A DNA stretch of 64,000 nucleotides from Clostridiales bacterium (GCA_017961235.1 JAGCXQ010000021.1:17009-81008), one strand, 5' to 3'; shown: positions 24,509-32,998, counted from the first letter of the stretch. The notes: generated by a model not told the origin, from the sequence alone. Numbers and translations are program-made.

Positions 24509-24700
24509 ATGAAACCAGTATTTGAATTAATCACCGCAGCGATCCTCTCGACAGGCACCATGCCGCAGGTCCCACAAAATTGCTATACCCCCTCTTTTTT
24601 CTTCGATACTACCGACTACTATGATTCAACCGCACCAAACCCTGATTATTACCCCTGTAACCTCTATGAGCAATCTTCCGCCTGCAGGACTCACCACTGA
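24509..24700 (+). CDS. Possible 63-residue Tyr/Pro-rich peptide
   Basis: ATG 24509 follows AAAGGAG with ideal 8-base spacing. The product starts MKPVFELITAAILSTGTMPQ, a short hydrophobic segment that is weak as a signal peptide, then a Tyr/Asp/Pro-rich part (FFDTTDYYDSTAPNPDYYP) and two Cys. No relatives are recognised. The strong ribosome site is the only support; it may be a leader peptide or a small secreted peptide. Confidence 0.35.
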   Translation: MKPVFELITAAILSTGTMPQVPQNCYTPSFFFDTTDYYDSTAPNPDYYPCNLYEQSSACRTHH

Positions 24701-25163
24701 GCCCTTCGCGGAGAATCACTAACTGGAAATGCTTACTATGAACAGATCTTTCTCCAAACTTCCAATAAAAAGCAGATCCTAACCAAACCCAACCTCGCTG
24801 GTTGAACATTATTAGTCGGTAAAAGAACTCCCGCAGCCTTCGGGCTCCCCGGGAGCTTTCTTTTGCCCATTTTAATGATCTTTCTTTTATTTTTCCCTTT
24901 CTTCTATTCTTCCTTTTGCACTTTCATATGTCTTTTTCGATGCTTACGTCGAATTCGAAGAATTGATAGTTTTCCACGTAAGCCATCGGATCAAGCCGGG
25001 GGCACACCACTCTATCAAAGCTCACGACACGCCATCGCACTCACCTATTTTTTATGGTATGATTCTCTATAGGAAAAAGAAAAGGGAAACGGATGCGGCC
25101 GCGACCGGGAAAGCCCACACACGAAAACCGCGCACGGGGCAGCATCACTAAAAGGGAGATCTC
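24701..25163. other. 463-base gap with a terminator, otherwise empty
   Basis: A hairpin CTCCCG (24828-24833) / CGGGAG (24850-24855) followed by CTTTCTTTT marks a terminator for rightward transcription, probably of the small upstream peptide gene. The rest is T-rich (24865-24930) and then unremarkable up to the AAAGGGAGAT ribosome site of the next gene. No other gene is seen. Confidence 0.6.
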
Positions 25164-25799
25164 ATGAATAAGGAAAAAACCAGGATCATGCTGGCAGGCT
25201 TCATCCTTCTGAGCCTTTTATTCTCATTTGTAGGATACTTTATTGCCAAGAATAACTCATATCAGAAATATAAGTCCGGCGAGTACTTTTTCCGTGAAAA
25301 AGCACATACCTGGAGTTCGACTGATCCATACGAGATCCTGGGCGAGGACGCTATGAATACAGATTATACCGACCCCATGAATATTCTTTTGAGGACCAAC
25401 AATGTGACCGTCTATGCATATGATCCCGAGGGTTCCGTGTGTACTATCATCAGTGATAAAACTACGATCGAGAATTTCCCGATCGGCAATCTCGAATTCG
25501 AAAACGAAGATCTCGGAAACTTCTACGGCACCAGACAGTATTCTTCCGACGAATACTTCGATCTCATCAATAGTCTCTCGAAAGCTGAACTGAACAGCCC
25601 CCGCGTCAGCAGTAAAAAAATGGTCGCATATAAGGACGCGATCAAAAGCACGATCATGCTCTTCATCATTGATCTTTGTCTGGCCATTGCGATCTATGCG
25701 TTTTTAAAGTTTGATTTTGTAAAAGCAGTCGACGTGGTCTTAATCCTCGGCACCGGCATCAGCGTCATCTTCAATATCCAATCCGCTCTCAGATTCTGA
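25164..25799 (+). CDS. Membrane protein of unknown function
   Basis: 211 residues: one N-terminal helix (about 8-27), an extracytoplasmic domain of about 130 residues (DPYEILGEDAMNTDYTDPMN and YGTRQYSSDEYFDLINSLSK are visible), and two C-terminal helices (about 158-180 and 187-207). AAAGGGAGATCTC precedes ATG. Its last 60 bases overlap, tail to tail, the end of the next gene on the other strand. Two 8-mers (25298, 25644) encode EKAH and KST. No family recognised. Confidence 0.75.
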   Translation: MNKEKTRIMLAGFILLSLLFSFVGYFIAKNNSYQKYKSGEYFFREKAHTWSSTDPYEILGEDAMNTDYTDPMNILLRTNNVTVYAYDPEGSVCTIISDKTTIENFPIGNLEFENEDLGNFYGTRQYSSDEYFDLINSLSKAELNSPRVSSKKMVAYKDAIKSTIMLFIIDLCLAIAIYAFLKFDFVKAVDVVLILGTGISVIFNIQSALRF

Positions 25800-26435
25800 C
25801 ACTTCTTCTGTCGCCGGTTCTTCTCGATCGACGGGATCGTTCTCCGCGGCTGCATCTGCGTCATCTGTGCGCTCGACAGGATCGTTCTCCGCGGCTGTGT
25901 CCGCGTCATCTGCTGCATCTGCGCGATCGATCTTTTTTGCTTCCTGCAGCACCACGATCCCCTTCTTCGGATCTGCCGGCGAATAAAAAACAGGAATCGT
26001 CGTATTCTCGTACTTTTCTTTATTCTCAGAGAGCATCTTCTGAAGCTTCGGCTCGCAGCCATCTTCATAGTCTCCATATGCACTGAGTACGATCTGAAGC
26101 TGCTGCCTGCTTCCGTCGTCCACATCATAAGTGACCCTGGCAAATACCATCGGCAGCGGACTTTTATCATCGAGGAACACTTCTTCCACCGTTCCCTCCG
26201 TCAGCGGCCAGCGTCTGACACGGATAAGCCAGGAGATGCACATATAGAGCATGATCAGAAGCGGGATCGAAAATATCGTCGCAAAAGCCGTCATCGCCCT
26301 TCTCACTGAGCCCGGCAGCGCATACACCAGCCACCAGAGAAGAATCAGACCGCCGATCGAAACCAGCATCAGCAGCAGTTCTTTTTTCAGATCGCGGCGA
26401 AACAGCCTTTTCCTAACCTGTTTTTCGTTCTCCAT
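25740..26435 (-). CDS. DUF3592-like membrane protein with acidic repeat tail
   Basis: 231 residues from ATG 26435 (MENEKQVRKRLFRRD), which has GAAGGAAG upstream. Two hydrophobic segments (about 20-40 and 50-72) frame the N-terminus; RWPLTEGTVEEVFLDD and VFYSPADPKKGIVVLQ are typical of DUF3592 domains. The C-terminus is an acidic tail with a near-exact duplication (AAENDPVERTDDAD / AAENDPVDREEPAT) also visible as a DNA tandem repeat (about 25830-25930). The last 60 bases overlap the convergent gene. Confidence 0.75.
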   Translation of the reverse strand: MENEKQVRKRLFRRDLKKELLLMLVSIGGLILLWWLVYALPGSVRRAMTAFATIFSIPLLIMLYMCISWLIRVRRWPLTEGTVEEVFLDDKSPLPMVFARVTYDVDDGSRQQLQIVLSAYGDYEDGCEPKLQKMLSENKEKYENTTIPVFYSPADPKKGIVVLQEAKKIDRADAADDADTAAENDPVERTDDADAAAENDPVDREEPATEEVSESESGLDIEDDADAGAED

Positions 26436-26541
26436 CTTCCTTCGTTCCCCGTAAAGTTTCGCATCGGCCCGCCCGCGAGCTCCCTGCGTCAATTCATTCG
26501 CCCCTGCGGCCGGCGCCGCATCTATCTTACCATAGGAGCGT

Positions 26542-26869
26542 CCATCTTTTCACCTATTTGCTCACCTAAAAGTGCTTTTCAGTGACTGTCTGGTGAATAA
26601 CTGCTCGAAAAGCACTTCTCCGGTCATTTATTCACCTATTTGCTCACCTAAACTGCTTTTTAAGTGAGTGTCTGGTGAATAACCGCTCGAAAAGCACTTC
26701 TCCGGTCATTTATTCACCTATTCGCTCACCTAAAAGTGCTTTTCGGTGAGTGTCTGGGGAATAACTGCTCGAAAAGCACTTCTCCGGCCATCTTTTCACC
26801 TATATGCTCACCTAAAAGTGCTTTTCGGTGAGTGTCTGGTGAATGGCCACTCAGAAACGAGCACTCCCC
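26542..26869. repeat. Four tandem 82-bp units of nested inverted repeats with the 8-mer
   Basis: Units 26542-26623, 26624-26705, 26706-26787 and 26788-26869, each 82 bases. Each contains an outer pair TTCACC/GGTGAA, an inner pair CTCACC/GGTGAG and, in the inner loop, AAAAGTGCTTTTC (decayed in unit 2). The stretch between hairpins carries the opposite-facing CGAAAAGCACTTCTCCGG (decayed in unit 4). Bases 26436-26541 before it hold nothing recognisable. Confidence 0.9.
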
Positions 26870-26880
26870 GCATAAAAGAA

Positions 26881-26912
26881 CCTCCCCGGGGGTGAAGCGT
26901 TTCCCGGGGAGG
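26881..26912 (-). terminator. Terminator downstream of lipoprotein gene
   Basis: CCTCCCCGGG (26881-26890) pairs with CCCGGGGAGG (26903-26912); TTCTTTTAT follows on the minus strand. It ends the leftward lipoprotein transcript. Confidence 0.8.
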
Positions 26913-27006
26913 TCTTCTGTCATCTTTTGGAGGGGGCTCCATATCTATGTAGTAAAGGAAGCTCAATATCTATCTGTGCAATAGCGAGGGTTTATAGAGC
27001 GTGCTC

Positions 27007-28389
27007 TCAATATCTATCTGCGAAGGTGAAGAAGTATGTCTCTTCACGGATGAATTCGCCGCCGACGAATTCACTCGACAGATCGTATCTGGAGTCGATG
27101 TCCCGGGCATTACACTCTTCAAATGTCATCTTGATGCCGTCATCAAGAAGTTCGATAGTGCATTTTCTGTAGTAGCTCTCGCCCGAATCACGTCTGGAAT
27201 TCCAGTTCGAGTCCGTATAGCCCTGGTAGTAGAATACTCCGACATTTCCGTCCATCGGGATCCGTACCTGTCCCATATAAGCTGTTCTATTGACCCACAG
27301 TGTGATCTGCGCTTCATCATTATTATTATTCGTCGGTCCATAGAATGTGAAGTGCACTGTGTCAGAGAGATTTCTATAGTTTGCGTTGTACTTCTCGTAA
27401 TCAGAGAAACCATATTTTCGATCCGGCTGATAGCCTTCACCCTTTTTGTAGAACTGATCATCCGTCGGAACATATCCCTTGGCGAGGTAATCCCAGGCAG
27501 TCAGGGCATCGATATACCCTTCGAGCGGATAACCATAGTTGACGATCTCTTCATCAACACTTTTACCGGATTTATTTGCGACAAGATCTTCGAGTGTGAA
27601 CTTTGTCGGGGAAGCATAACAATCGTTATACTGTACCAGATAGTATATCGTATTTTGATTCGGCTTATAGTAATAGTATGCACCCTGACCGGAATAGATA
27701 TTGTCCATCGCACTCACTACTTTTCCGTCCTTATATGTGTAAACTTTCAGTTCAGAAGCATTATCCACATAACGCTTGTCAGCGATCACGAGCTCCGGAT
27801 AACCGTCTCCATCGAGGTTCAGGAACGAGAATTTTACCTTATATATACCGTGACCGTTCTCGTCGAGATACGCCTTAACGTACGGCTCGTAGGCTGCGAA
27901 GCAGTATTTAAGATCGAGCTCACTGGGAGCCTTCGGGGCTTCCGTCTCTTTCGGCTGTTCCTGCTCGGGTGTTGTCGCCGGAGCCTCAGTTTCCTTCGGG
28001 GCTTCCGTTGCCTTTGGAGCTTCTGTCGTCTTCGGAACCTTTGTCTCGTTCGTCTTCGGCGCCTTTGTCTCCTTCTGCTTCGGAGCAGTTTCCGGATTCT
28101 CTGTCGGAACCTGTGTCTCGATTACTTCCGGCTGTGTCTCCGAAGTGATCTCCGTTGTTTCCTGCTGCGCTGTCGCATCCTGCTCTTCGCTCGTCTCTCT
28201 GGAAGCATCTTTGACAGCTCCCTCTGCAGGATCTGCTTTCTCGCTGTTGACAACGATCTCCACGTTATCCGCGACACTCGAGAGCATATCTGCAGCGTCA
28301 CCACTGAGGTTCAGTGTACATCCTGTCGCTGCCAGAGCCATCATCGATGCCAGAGCTGCTGCTGTAACTTTGATTCTCATCTTTTTCAT
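27007..28389 (-). CDS. Lipoprotein sharing its domains with the M56 receptor
   Basis: 460 residues. Lipobox MALAATGC (Cys24). A long Thr/Glu/Lys/Pro linker with APKATEAPKETEAP units (about 70-155) leads to a calcium-loop-like domain (FSFLNLDGDGYPELVIADKR, about 190-209) and a C-terminal domain (TLWVNRTAYMGQV, GVFYYQGYTDSNWN, SYYRKCTIELLDDGIKMTFE). The same two domains, in the same order, form the extracellular end of the M56 protein upstream. It is preceded by a strong promoter overlapped by BlaI-type operators, so it is probably repressed by the BlaI homologue. It may act as the sensed ligand-binding partner or a decoy. AAATCCTATTTATCGGAGG-like ribosome site is present (GGAGG). Confidence 0.85.
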   Translation of the reverse strand: MKKMRIKVTAAALASMMALAATGCTLNLSGDAADMLSSVADNVEIVVNSEKADPAEGAVKDASRETSEEQDATAQQETTEITSETQPEVIETQVPTENPETAPKQKETKAPKTNETKVPKTTEAPKATEAPKETEAPATTPEQEQPKETEAPKAPSELDLKYCFAAYEPYVKAYLDENGHGIYKVKFSFLNLDGDGYPELVIADKRYVDNASELKVYTYKDGKVVSAMDNIYSGQGAYYYYKPNQNTIYYLVQYNDCYASPTKFTLEDLVANKSGKSVDEEIVNYGYPLEGYIDALTAWDYLAKGYVPTDDQFYKKGEGYQPDRKYGFSDYEKYNANYRNLSDTVHFTFYGPTNNNNDEAQITLWVNRTAYMGQVRIPMDGNVGVFYYQGYTDSNWNSRRDSGESYYRKCTIELLDDGIKMTFEECNARDIDSRYDLSSEFVGGEFIREETYFFTFADRY

Positions 28390-28468
28390 TTTATTTATCC
28401 TCCGATAAATCCTATTTCCAAGTTTTTCGCGTTTCTTTTTTGAATGTCTCTTTCAACATTGCAAGGTC

Positions 28469-28541
28469 ATTCTACACATGTAGTACTATCGTGTCAATAG
28501 ATTTTTCTACATTTGTAGAAATTTTTTCTACTTTTGTAGAA
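28469..28541 (-). promoter_or_regulatory. Promoter with three BlaI-type operators before the lipoprotein gene
   Basis: On the minus strand TTGACA (28492-28497) and TAGAAT (28469-28474) are exactly 17 bases apart. Operators of BlaI/MecI type: TACACATGTA within 28471-28484 overlapping the spacer and -10; TTCTACATTTGTAGAA (28505-28520); TTCTACTTTTGTAGAA (28526-28541). The two upstream sites are 21 bases apart, two helical turns. Confidence 0.85.
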
Positions 28542-28576
28542 TTTTTTGTTCGGGAAAAGCACTCACAAACGACGGA

Positions 28577-28625
28577 AAAGGCTGTCCCCTCTGCGTTTGC
28601 AGTGTTCGGGAACAGCCTTCTGTTG
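28577..28625 (-). terminator. Terminator after the M56 gene
   Basis: AAGGCTGT (28578-28585) pairs with ACAGCCTT (28612-28619); TTTTCCGTCGTTT follows on the minus strand. It separates the M56 operon from the lipoprotein promoter. 8-mers lie on both sides (28555, 28656, 28708). Confidence 0.75.
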
Positions 28626-28724
28626 TTTTATAAAAATCTATAATTTCAGGGATAAGTGCTTTTCGAGCGGAAAAATCGCGCCCGACTTCGCGCTTAAGAT
28701 GCAGCAAGTGCTTTTCGAATCAGC

Positions 28725-31001
28725 TCAGGAAGATCTCGAGGAGAACGGATAGAAAAGTGTACCGGCCCTGATATACTCGCCGCCTGCAAATACCGAAGAC
28801 ACGTCTTTCGATAACTCAAACTCGTTACTATTCACATCCTCGATCGTTATCTTGACGCCATCCGGAAGAAGCTCGATCGTTGCTTTCCGGTAGAATTCCT
28901 CTCCATCATCGATCACGCCATTCCAGTTTTCATCCTTTACGCCCTTATAATAGAAGATTCCGATATTATCCTCAAACTCAACAATCGCCTGCTCAAGATT
29001 TGCCGTCCGGTTGACCCACAGGTTCACTTCGATCAGGTTGTCACGGACATAAAAAAGATAAAGAATCTCGCATCCGCCATTCACAACATAATTGCCGTTA
29101 TAGAGGCTGTAATCAGCGATCGGTTCTCTCTGCGGCTGATATCTGGTCGGGGTCTGCTCCGGCGGTTCCGTCGTAGTAGTAGGCTCTTCCGTCGGAGTAG
29201 GCGTTGGCGCCTCTGTCGGCTGCGGTGTAGGAGTAGGCGTAAACGGCGCATACTGCGGATGCTTCTCATACTTATTATCCATCGGGATGTTTCCGCTCTT
29301 CAGATAACCGATCACAGTATCGCCATCTTCATAGCCCATCATGAGCCAGTTCGGAGTATCTTTCGTATAATCGATATCTATACCATTCGCGCCCCGGATA
29401 TAGTTATCCATCGTATTTCTCTCCACGAGATATGGAGTCGCCGGATCATCGTTCTGCGGCCTTCTGTACTGGCAGATCGCATCCTGATAGGGCTGATAGC
29501 AGAAGAAATTCACATACGCGCCATCTCCGGCAAAATAACTCAGTACCAGTTCCTCGCGGCCATTTCTAAAGGTATATAAATACAGGCAGTAAACATCCGT
29601 CTGATCCGCTTTAGGCTCTGTCATCAGAAGTTCCGGGATATCATCTCCATCCACATGGATCAGTGTTAACTTTGCCTCCCGACTATCTGTCTGCAGATCC
29701 TCGATGAGCTTTATATATGCCTGCGCATAGTCAGAAAGCGGAGCGGTACTCTCCGAAGGTTCTTCCGTCTCCGAAGGTGTCTCGGAAGGAGTAGTTTCTT
29801 CGGTATTCTCCGTACTATCTGCGGTGTCCGCTGTACTTTCTTCCGTCACTTCCGTCACTTCTGCTTCTGCCGGGCTTCTTCCCAGCTTCGCGAAATAATC
29901 CTCCGCCGGCGATCCGAACGATCTGGACGAGGCGAAGAATACGACGCTGAAAGTGATGATGATCGCGAGGACCGGCATGAACTTAGACACTTTCCGGCTA
30001 GTCAGAAGGTTCTTGATGCGGAGCTTCGTCTCCATCCCGCCGAATCCCAGGCCGCTGAAAGCCGTGCTCTCCAGGAATGTTCCGCCGGAGTCCGCCGCGG
30101 CATGCTTGACCAGTGACATGCAGTATTCCTTGACCATGTCCATGTCAAAAGAATCCGTCGTCTCTTCATCGACGCGCATCTCGATATCCGCGCACAGCAT
30201 GACGAAAGCCAGCCATACCAGTGGATTGAACCAGTGGATGCACAGCACGGCGTAGCTGATGAGCTTGATGATGCCATCTTTATTCTTAATATGTGTCCAT
30301 TCGTGATTGAGGATATATTCCCTCTCATCGTCGTCGAAGTGCTTCGGGATGAAGATCTTCGGATTGACGAATCCGATCACGAACGGCGACTTGATGTCGG
30401 TCGTGAAATACCGTCCGTCGTAGGATCTCGAGCTCCAGCGCGCCTTCGAATAGAAGATCACATACCGTACGCCGAAGAGCACGATCAGTCCGACGATGAC
30501 CAGTAGCCAGACATATGCGATGACACGGAAGGCCTGTGCCTGCTTGGAGTTCAGCCGCGCGGGCTCCTCTTCGGCCTTCACAGTCTCCGCCTTATTTGCA
30601 GCACCTTCCCCGGAAGCGTCCGAAGTCACGGCAGCGTCTGCACCCGCTTTTCCAGCGTTTGCAGCATCGGCTTTATCCGCGCCGCCGTCCGCCGCATCTA
30701 TATCCATTTCTCCGGCAAAAGCACCTGCCCCGGAAGCGTCGCCTTCTTCGTCCACCATCTTATCCACTTCGGTAACTTCGGTCTTCTCCCCGCCGGAGCG
30801 GAACAGCCGGCTCACATTCAGAATGCTCGTCGGCGATGCGAAGTTAAGAGGCAGCAGAAGACGCACGGCCACGATCATCCAGAAGACGATCAGGACGCGC
30901 TTCGGAAGCTTACGGAAAACAAGTCGGAACAGCAGCACGATTAGGATCGCGATGCTGCCATAAAGGCTCATCTCCAGTACTTTTGCATAAATAGCATTCA
31001 T
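28725..31001 (-). CDS. M56 (BlaR1/MecR1-like) membrane protease-receptor with novel ectodomain
   Basis: 758 residues. Membrane helices near 12-30, 36-56 and 160-182 surround a cytoplasmic zinc protease with HEWTH (233-237) and a downstream acidic ligand region (ADIEMRVDEE, 271-280); the last helix is near 340-357. BlaR1 proteins end in a penicillin-binding domain; here the outside part has Thr/Glu/Pro linkers, a DGDDIPELLM domain (about 445-455) and a C-terminal LWVNRTANLEQ domain, both shared with the lipoprotein at 27-28.4 kb. It would sense an outside signal and cleave the BlaI-like repressor. A 70-residue Ala/Asp/Gly-rich insert between helices 2 and 3 carries an 8-mer (30717). It starts 13 bases after the repressor stop. 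Confidence 0.88.
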   Translation of the reverse strand: MNAIYAKVLEMSLYGSIAILIVLLFRLVFRKLPKRVLIVFWMIVAVRLLLPLNFASPTSILNVSRLFRSGGEKTEVTEVDKMVDEEGDASGAGAFAGEMDIDAADGGADKADAANAGKAGADAAVTSDASGEGAANKAETVKAEEEPARLNSKQAQAFRVIAYVWLLVIVGLIVLFGVRYVIFYSKARWSSRSYDGRYFTTDIKSPFVIGFVNPKIFIPKHFDDDEREYILNHEWTHIKNKDGIIKLISYAVLCIHWFNPLVWLAFVMLCADIEMRVDEETTDSFDMDMVKEYCMSLVKHAAADSGGTFLESTAFSGLGFGGMETKLRIKNLLTSRKVSKFMPVLAIIITFSVVFFASSRSFGSPAEDYFAKLGRSPAEAEVTEVTEESTADTADSTENTEETTPSETPSETEEPSESTAPLSDYAQAYIKLIEDLQTDSREAKLTLIHVDGDDIPELLMTEPKADQTDVYCLYLYTFRNGREELVLSYFAGDGAYVNFFCYQPYQDAICQYRRPQNDDPATPYLVERNTMDNYIRGANGIDIDYTKDTPNWLMMGYEDGDTVIGYLKSGNIPMDNKYEKHPQYAPFTPTPTPQPTEAPTPTPTEEPTTTTEPPEQTPTRYQPQREPIADYSLYNGNYVVNGGCEILYLFYVRDNLIEVNLWVNRTANLEQAIVEFEDNIGIFYYKGVKDENWNGVIDDGEEFYRKATIELLPDGVKITIEDVNSNEFELSKDVSSVFAGGEYIRAGTLFYPFSSRSS

Positions 31002-31014
31002 CCGGAGGACCTCA

Positions 31015-31380
31015 TTACTTGGTGTGCTTCTCGATCATCTCGATCAGTTTCGCCGCTTCGTCTTTGCTCAGGCTGTTATCGCCGTTTCCGAGAAATGCAT
31101 TAACGAAGCTCGGCAGAGATCCCTGGAAATTCTTCTGCACCAGGTCATTGCTCTGGTGGTGCTGGATCTCTTCTCTTCTTACAAGATAGGTGATCTTTGC
31201 TTTATTATTCGCGATAAATCCCTTATCGCAGAGACGCTTGATCATGGTATAGACAGTCGTCTTCTTCCAGCCGTGCACCTGCTCGCAGATGTCCGACAGT
31301 TCACCGGAAGAGATCGGCGCATACTGCCAGATCAGCTCCATCAGTTTATATTCGCTGTCACCAATAGAATAGTCTTTCAT
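31015..31380 (-). CDS. BlaI/MecI-family repressor
   Basis: 121 residues from ATG 31380 (MKDYSIGDSEYKLMELIWQY); the longer frame to 31410 would begin inside the -10 box and is not transcribed. GAAGGGAGA precedes. The winged helix SSGELSDICEQVHGWKKTTVYTMIKRL (quoted in part: WKKTTVYTMIKRL) is the family signature, and a C-terminal dimer helix follows with the usual cleavage zone. It should bind TACA..TGTA sites upstream of itself and of the lipoprotein gene, and be removed by the M56 protease. Confidence 0.93.
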   Translation of the reverse strand: MKDYSIGDSEYKLMELIWQYAPISSGELSDICEQVHGWKKTTVYTMIKRLCDKGFIANNKAKITYLVRREEIQHHQSNDLVQKNFQGSLPSFVNAFLGNGDNSLSKDEAAKLIEMIEKHTK

Positions 31381-31408
31381 GGGCATTCTCCCTTCATATA
31401 TCAAGACC

Positions 31409-31459
31409 ATTCTACTCGTGTAGAATTACATTGTCAACACATATTCTATGATTGTAGAA
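31409..31459 (-). promoter_or_regulatory. Promoter and two BlaI-type operators of the repressor-M56 operon
   Basis: On the minus strand TTGACA (31432-31437) and TAGAAT (31409-31414) are 17 bases apart. TTCTACTCGTGTAGAA (31410-31425) overlaps the -10; TTCTATGATTGTAGAA (31444-31459) lies upstream and covers the stop codon of the HAD gene. The arrangement matches that at 28.47 kb. Confidence 0.85.
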
Positions 31460-32039
31460 CAGACAGTACCTGATCATAGTCTCCCTTGAAGCAGAACGTG
31501 TTCATTCCCGCCTTTGCCGCGCCTTCTACATTATCCTGACGGTCATCGACAAAGAGGCACTCTTGCGCCGTTAGTCCGTACTTCTCAAGGAACGTCTCGT
31601 AGATCTTCACATCCGGTTTTAACATCAGGTAATCCGAGGAGACGAACACGCCGTTAAAGAAAGAAAGCGGCAGAAACTTCGGAAAATAGGTATAGAAAAG
31701 ATCGCTCGCATTCGAAAGGACATAGATCCCGAGGCCCTTCTCCTTCACGCTGCGGCAGAAGCTTTCCGCGCCGGGAAGCGGGTCCATGCAGATATCCCAG
31801 TGGTCTGCGCAGTTTTTCAATGCCTCGTGGTACTTTTCCGGGATTCTTCCCTTCACCAGATCAAATCTGTCCTTATCCTTGATGTCGCCCTTATCTCCGA
31901 GCGCCCACTCCGGCCCCTCGAACAGTTCTTTTCGAATGACTGCTTTTTCTTCCTCCGAGCTGCAGAACTGAGAAAGCACGAACTCCGGGTTAAAGTCCAG
32001 AAGTACATTTCCCATATCCAGTACGACGTTTTTGATCAT
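31446..32039 (-). CDS. HAD-superfamily hydrolase
   Basis: 197 residues. Motif I VLDMGNVLLDF (nucleophile D8), motif II VLSNAS, motif III lysine in LMLKPDVKIYE and motif IV FVDDRQDN are in order, as in YihX-type sugar phosphatases. Acts on small phosphorylated metabolites in the cytoplasm. Its stop codon lies inside a BlaI-type operator of the next operon. A flavodoxin-like gene ends 28 bases upstream, so they may be co-transcribed. Confidence 0.9.
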   Translation of the reverse strand: MIKNVVLDMGNVLLDFNPEFVLSQFCSSEEEKAVIRKELFEGPEWALGDKGDIKDKDRFDLVKGRIPEKYHEALKNCADHWDICMDPLPGAESFCRSVKEKGLGIYVLSNASDLFYTYFPKFLPLSFFNGVFVSSDYLMLKPDVKIYETFLEKYGLTAQECLFVDDRQDNVEGAAKAGMNTFCFKGDYDQVLSVLQS

Positions 32040-32067
32040 GATCTCACCTGTATTCGTTTTTCAGATA

Positions 32068-32475
32068 TTATAGAAAAGATTTCGCGAATTCCGCAACCTC
32101 TTTCAGATCTACTTCGTTCGGGCGGCCTTTATGGAACGCCTTAAACTCGCCCTTGCAGTGAAATTCTCTCGGATCCATGGCGATCCCGACCTTGTCAGCC
32201 TCCGCCTTTACTTTCTTATAGGTAGAGTTCAGCATCGCCGCCGAACCGAAGTTGACGATCCGTCCGACCTTCTCTTTATCGAGGGATTTTATGAAGTCGC
32301 GGACCTCCGGATCGATGCTGAATGCATAGTAGGAATTTCCGAGGAAAAGGATATCGACCTTCTCCGTCACGGGAGTGGTGATCGGCTGCGCCTCGACGCC
32401 GACAGCCTGTGCGACCGCCTCAGCCATTCTCTTCGTGTTGCCTGTCTTGGTGTAGTATCTGACTGCAATTTTCAT
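32068..32475 (-). CDS. Flavodoxin-like protein
   Basis: 135 residues. The FMN phosphate-binding loop YTKTGNTKRMAEA (residues 8-20) and the GNSYYAFSIDPEVRDFI loop are typical of short flavodoxins. AAGGAGAG precedes the ATG. It lies 41 bases downstream of an OhrR-like regulator gene in the same direction and is probably its target, suggesting an electron-transfer role in oxidative stress. Redox partner unknown. Confidence 0.87.
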   Translation of the reverse strand: MKIAVRYYTKTGNTKRMAEAVAQAVGVEAQPITTPVTEKVDILFLGNSYYAFSIDPEVRDFIKSLDKEKVGRIVNFGSAAMLNSTYKKVKAEADKVGIAMDPREFHCKGEFKAFHKGRPNEVDLKEVAEFAKSFL

Positions 32476-32516
32476 GGTCCCGCTCTCCTTTTTCTTTACT
32501 CTCTTTCTGTCCGATC

Positions 32517-32975
32517 TTATTCTGCTTCTTTCGCCCTTTTATTCTGTGCATCCAGAAGATCGTACAGCAGCGTGTACAGTGCTTTTGCCTTATCCGGCGG
32601 AAGCTCGATATTGCAGGCGACCTGCATCGGCACATCCTTCGCCTTCTCCTGGAGCTTCTTTCCTTCTTTGGTCAGCGTGATCACGACGACACGGTCATCC
32701 CCGGAACTTCTCTGCCGCTCGACATAGCCTGCGCTCTCGAGCTTTTTCAGAAGCGGCGAGACCGTCCCGTTATCGAGCATCAGCTTCTCGCAGATCTCCC
32801 CGACGGTGATCCCGTCCTGCTCCCAGAGGACCAGAAATACGAGGTACTGCGTGTACGTAAGCCCCAGCGCCTTCAGGATCGGCGTGTACTGCCCGATCAC
32901 ATTTCTCGAAGCCGCATAAAGGGGAAAACACAGCTGGTTTTTGAGTTTCATAGCTTCACGATAATCATATTCCAT
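32517..32975 (-). CDS. MarR-family regulator, OhrR-like
   Basis: 152 residues from ATG 32975 (MEYDYREAMKLKNQLCFPLY). The promoter -10 (33008-33013) lies between the longer frame start and this ATG, which decides the start. The pattern LxNQLCFPLYAASR..YTPILKALGLTYTQYLVFLVLWE (given in parts: LCFPLYAASRN, LTYTQYLVFLVLWE) and the wing RSSGDDRVVVITLT match peroxide-sensing OhrR proteins; Cys15 is at the position of the reactive cysteine. Probably represses itself and the flavodoxin gene until oxidised. 8-mer at 32579 encodes KALYT. Confidence 0.88.
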   Translation of the reverse strand: MEYDYREAMKLKNQLCFPLYAASRNVIGQYTPILKALGLTYTQYLVFLVLWEQDGITVGEICEKLMLDNGTVSPLLKKLESAGYVERQRSSGDDRVVVITLTKEGKKLQEKAKDVPMQVACNIELPPDKAKALYTLLYDLLDAQNKRAKEAE

Positions 32976-32998
32976 ACTAATCGCCTCACATAATTTGA

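Noticed and set aside
27001..28443. 480-residue open frame opposite the lipoprotein gene
   Set aside because: Antisense of a gene with clear signal peptide, promoter and operators; the antisense product is Cys/Arg/Ile-rich and unlike any protein.
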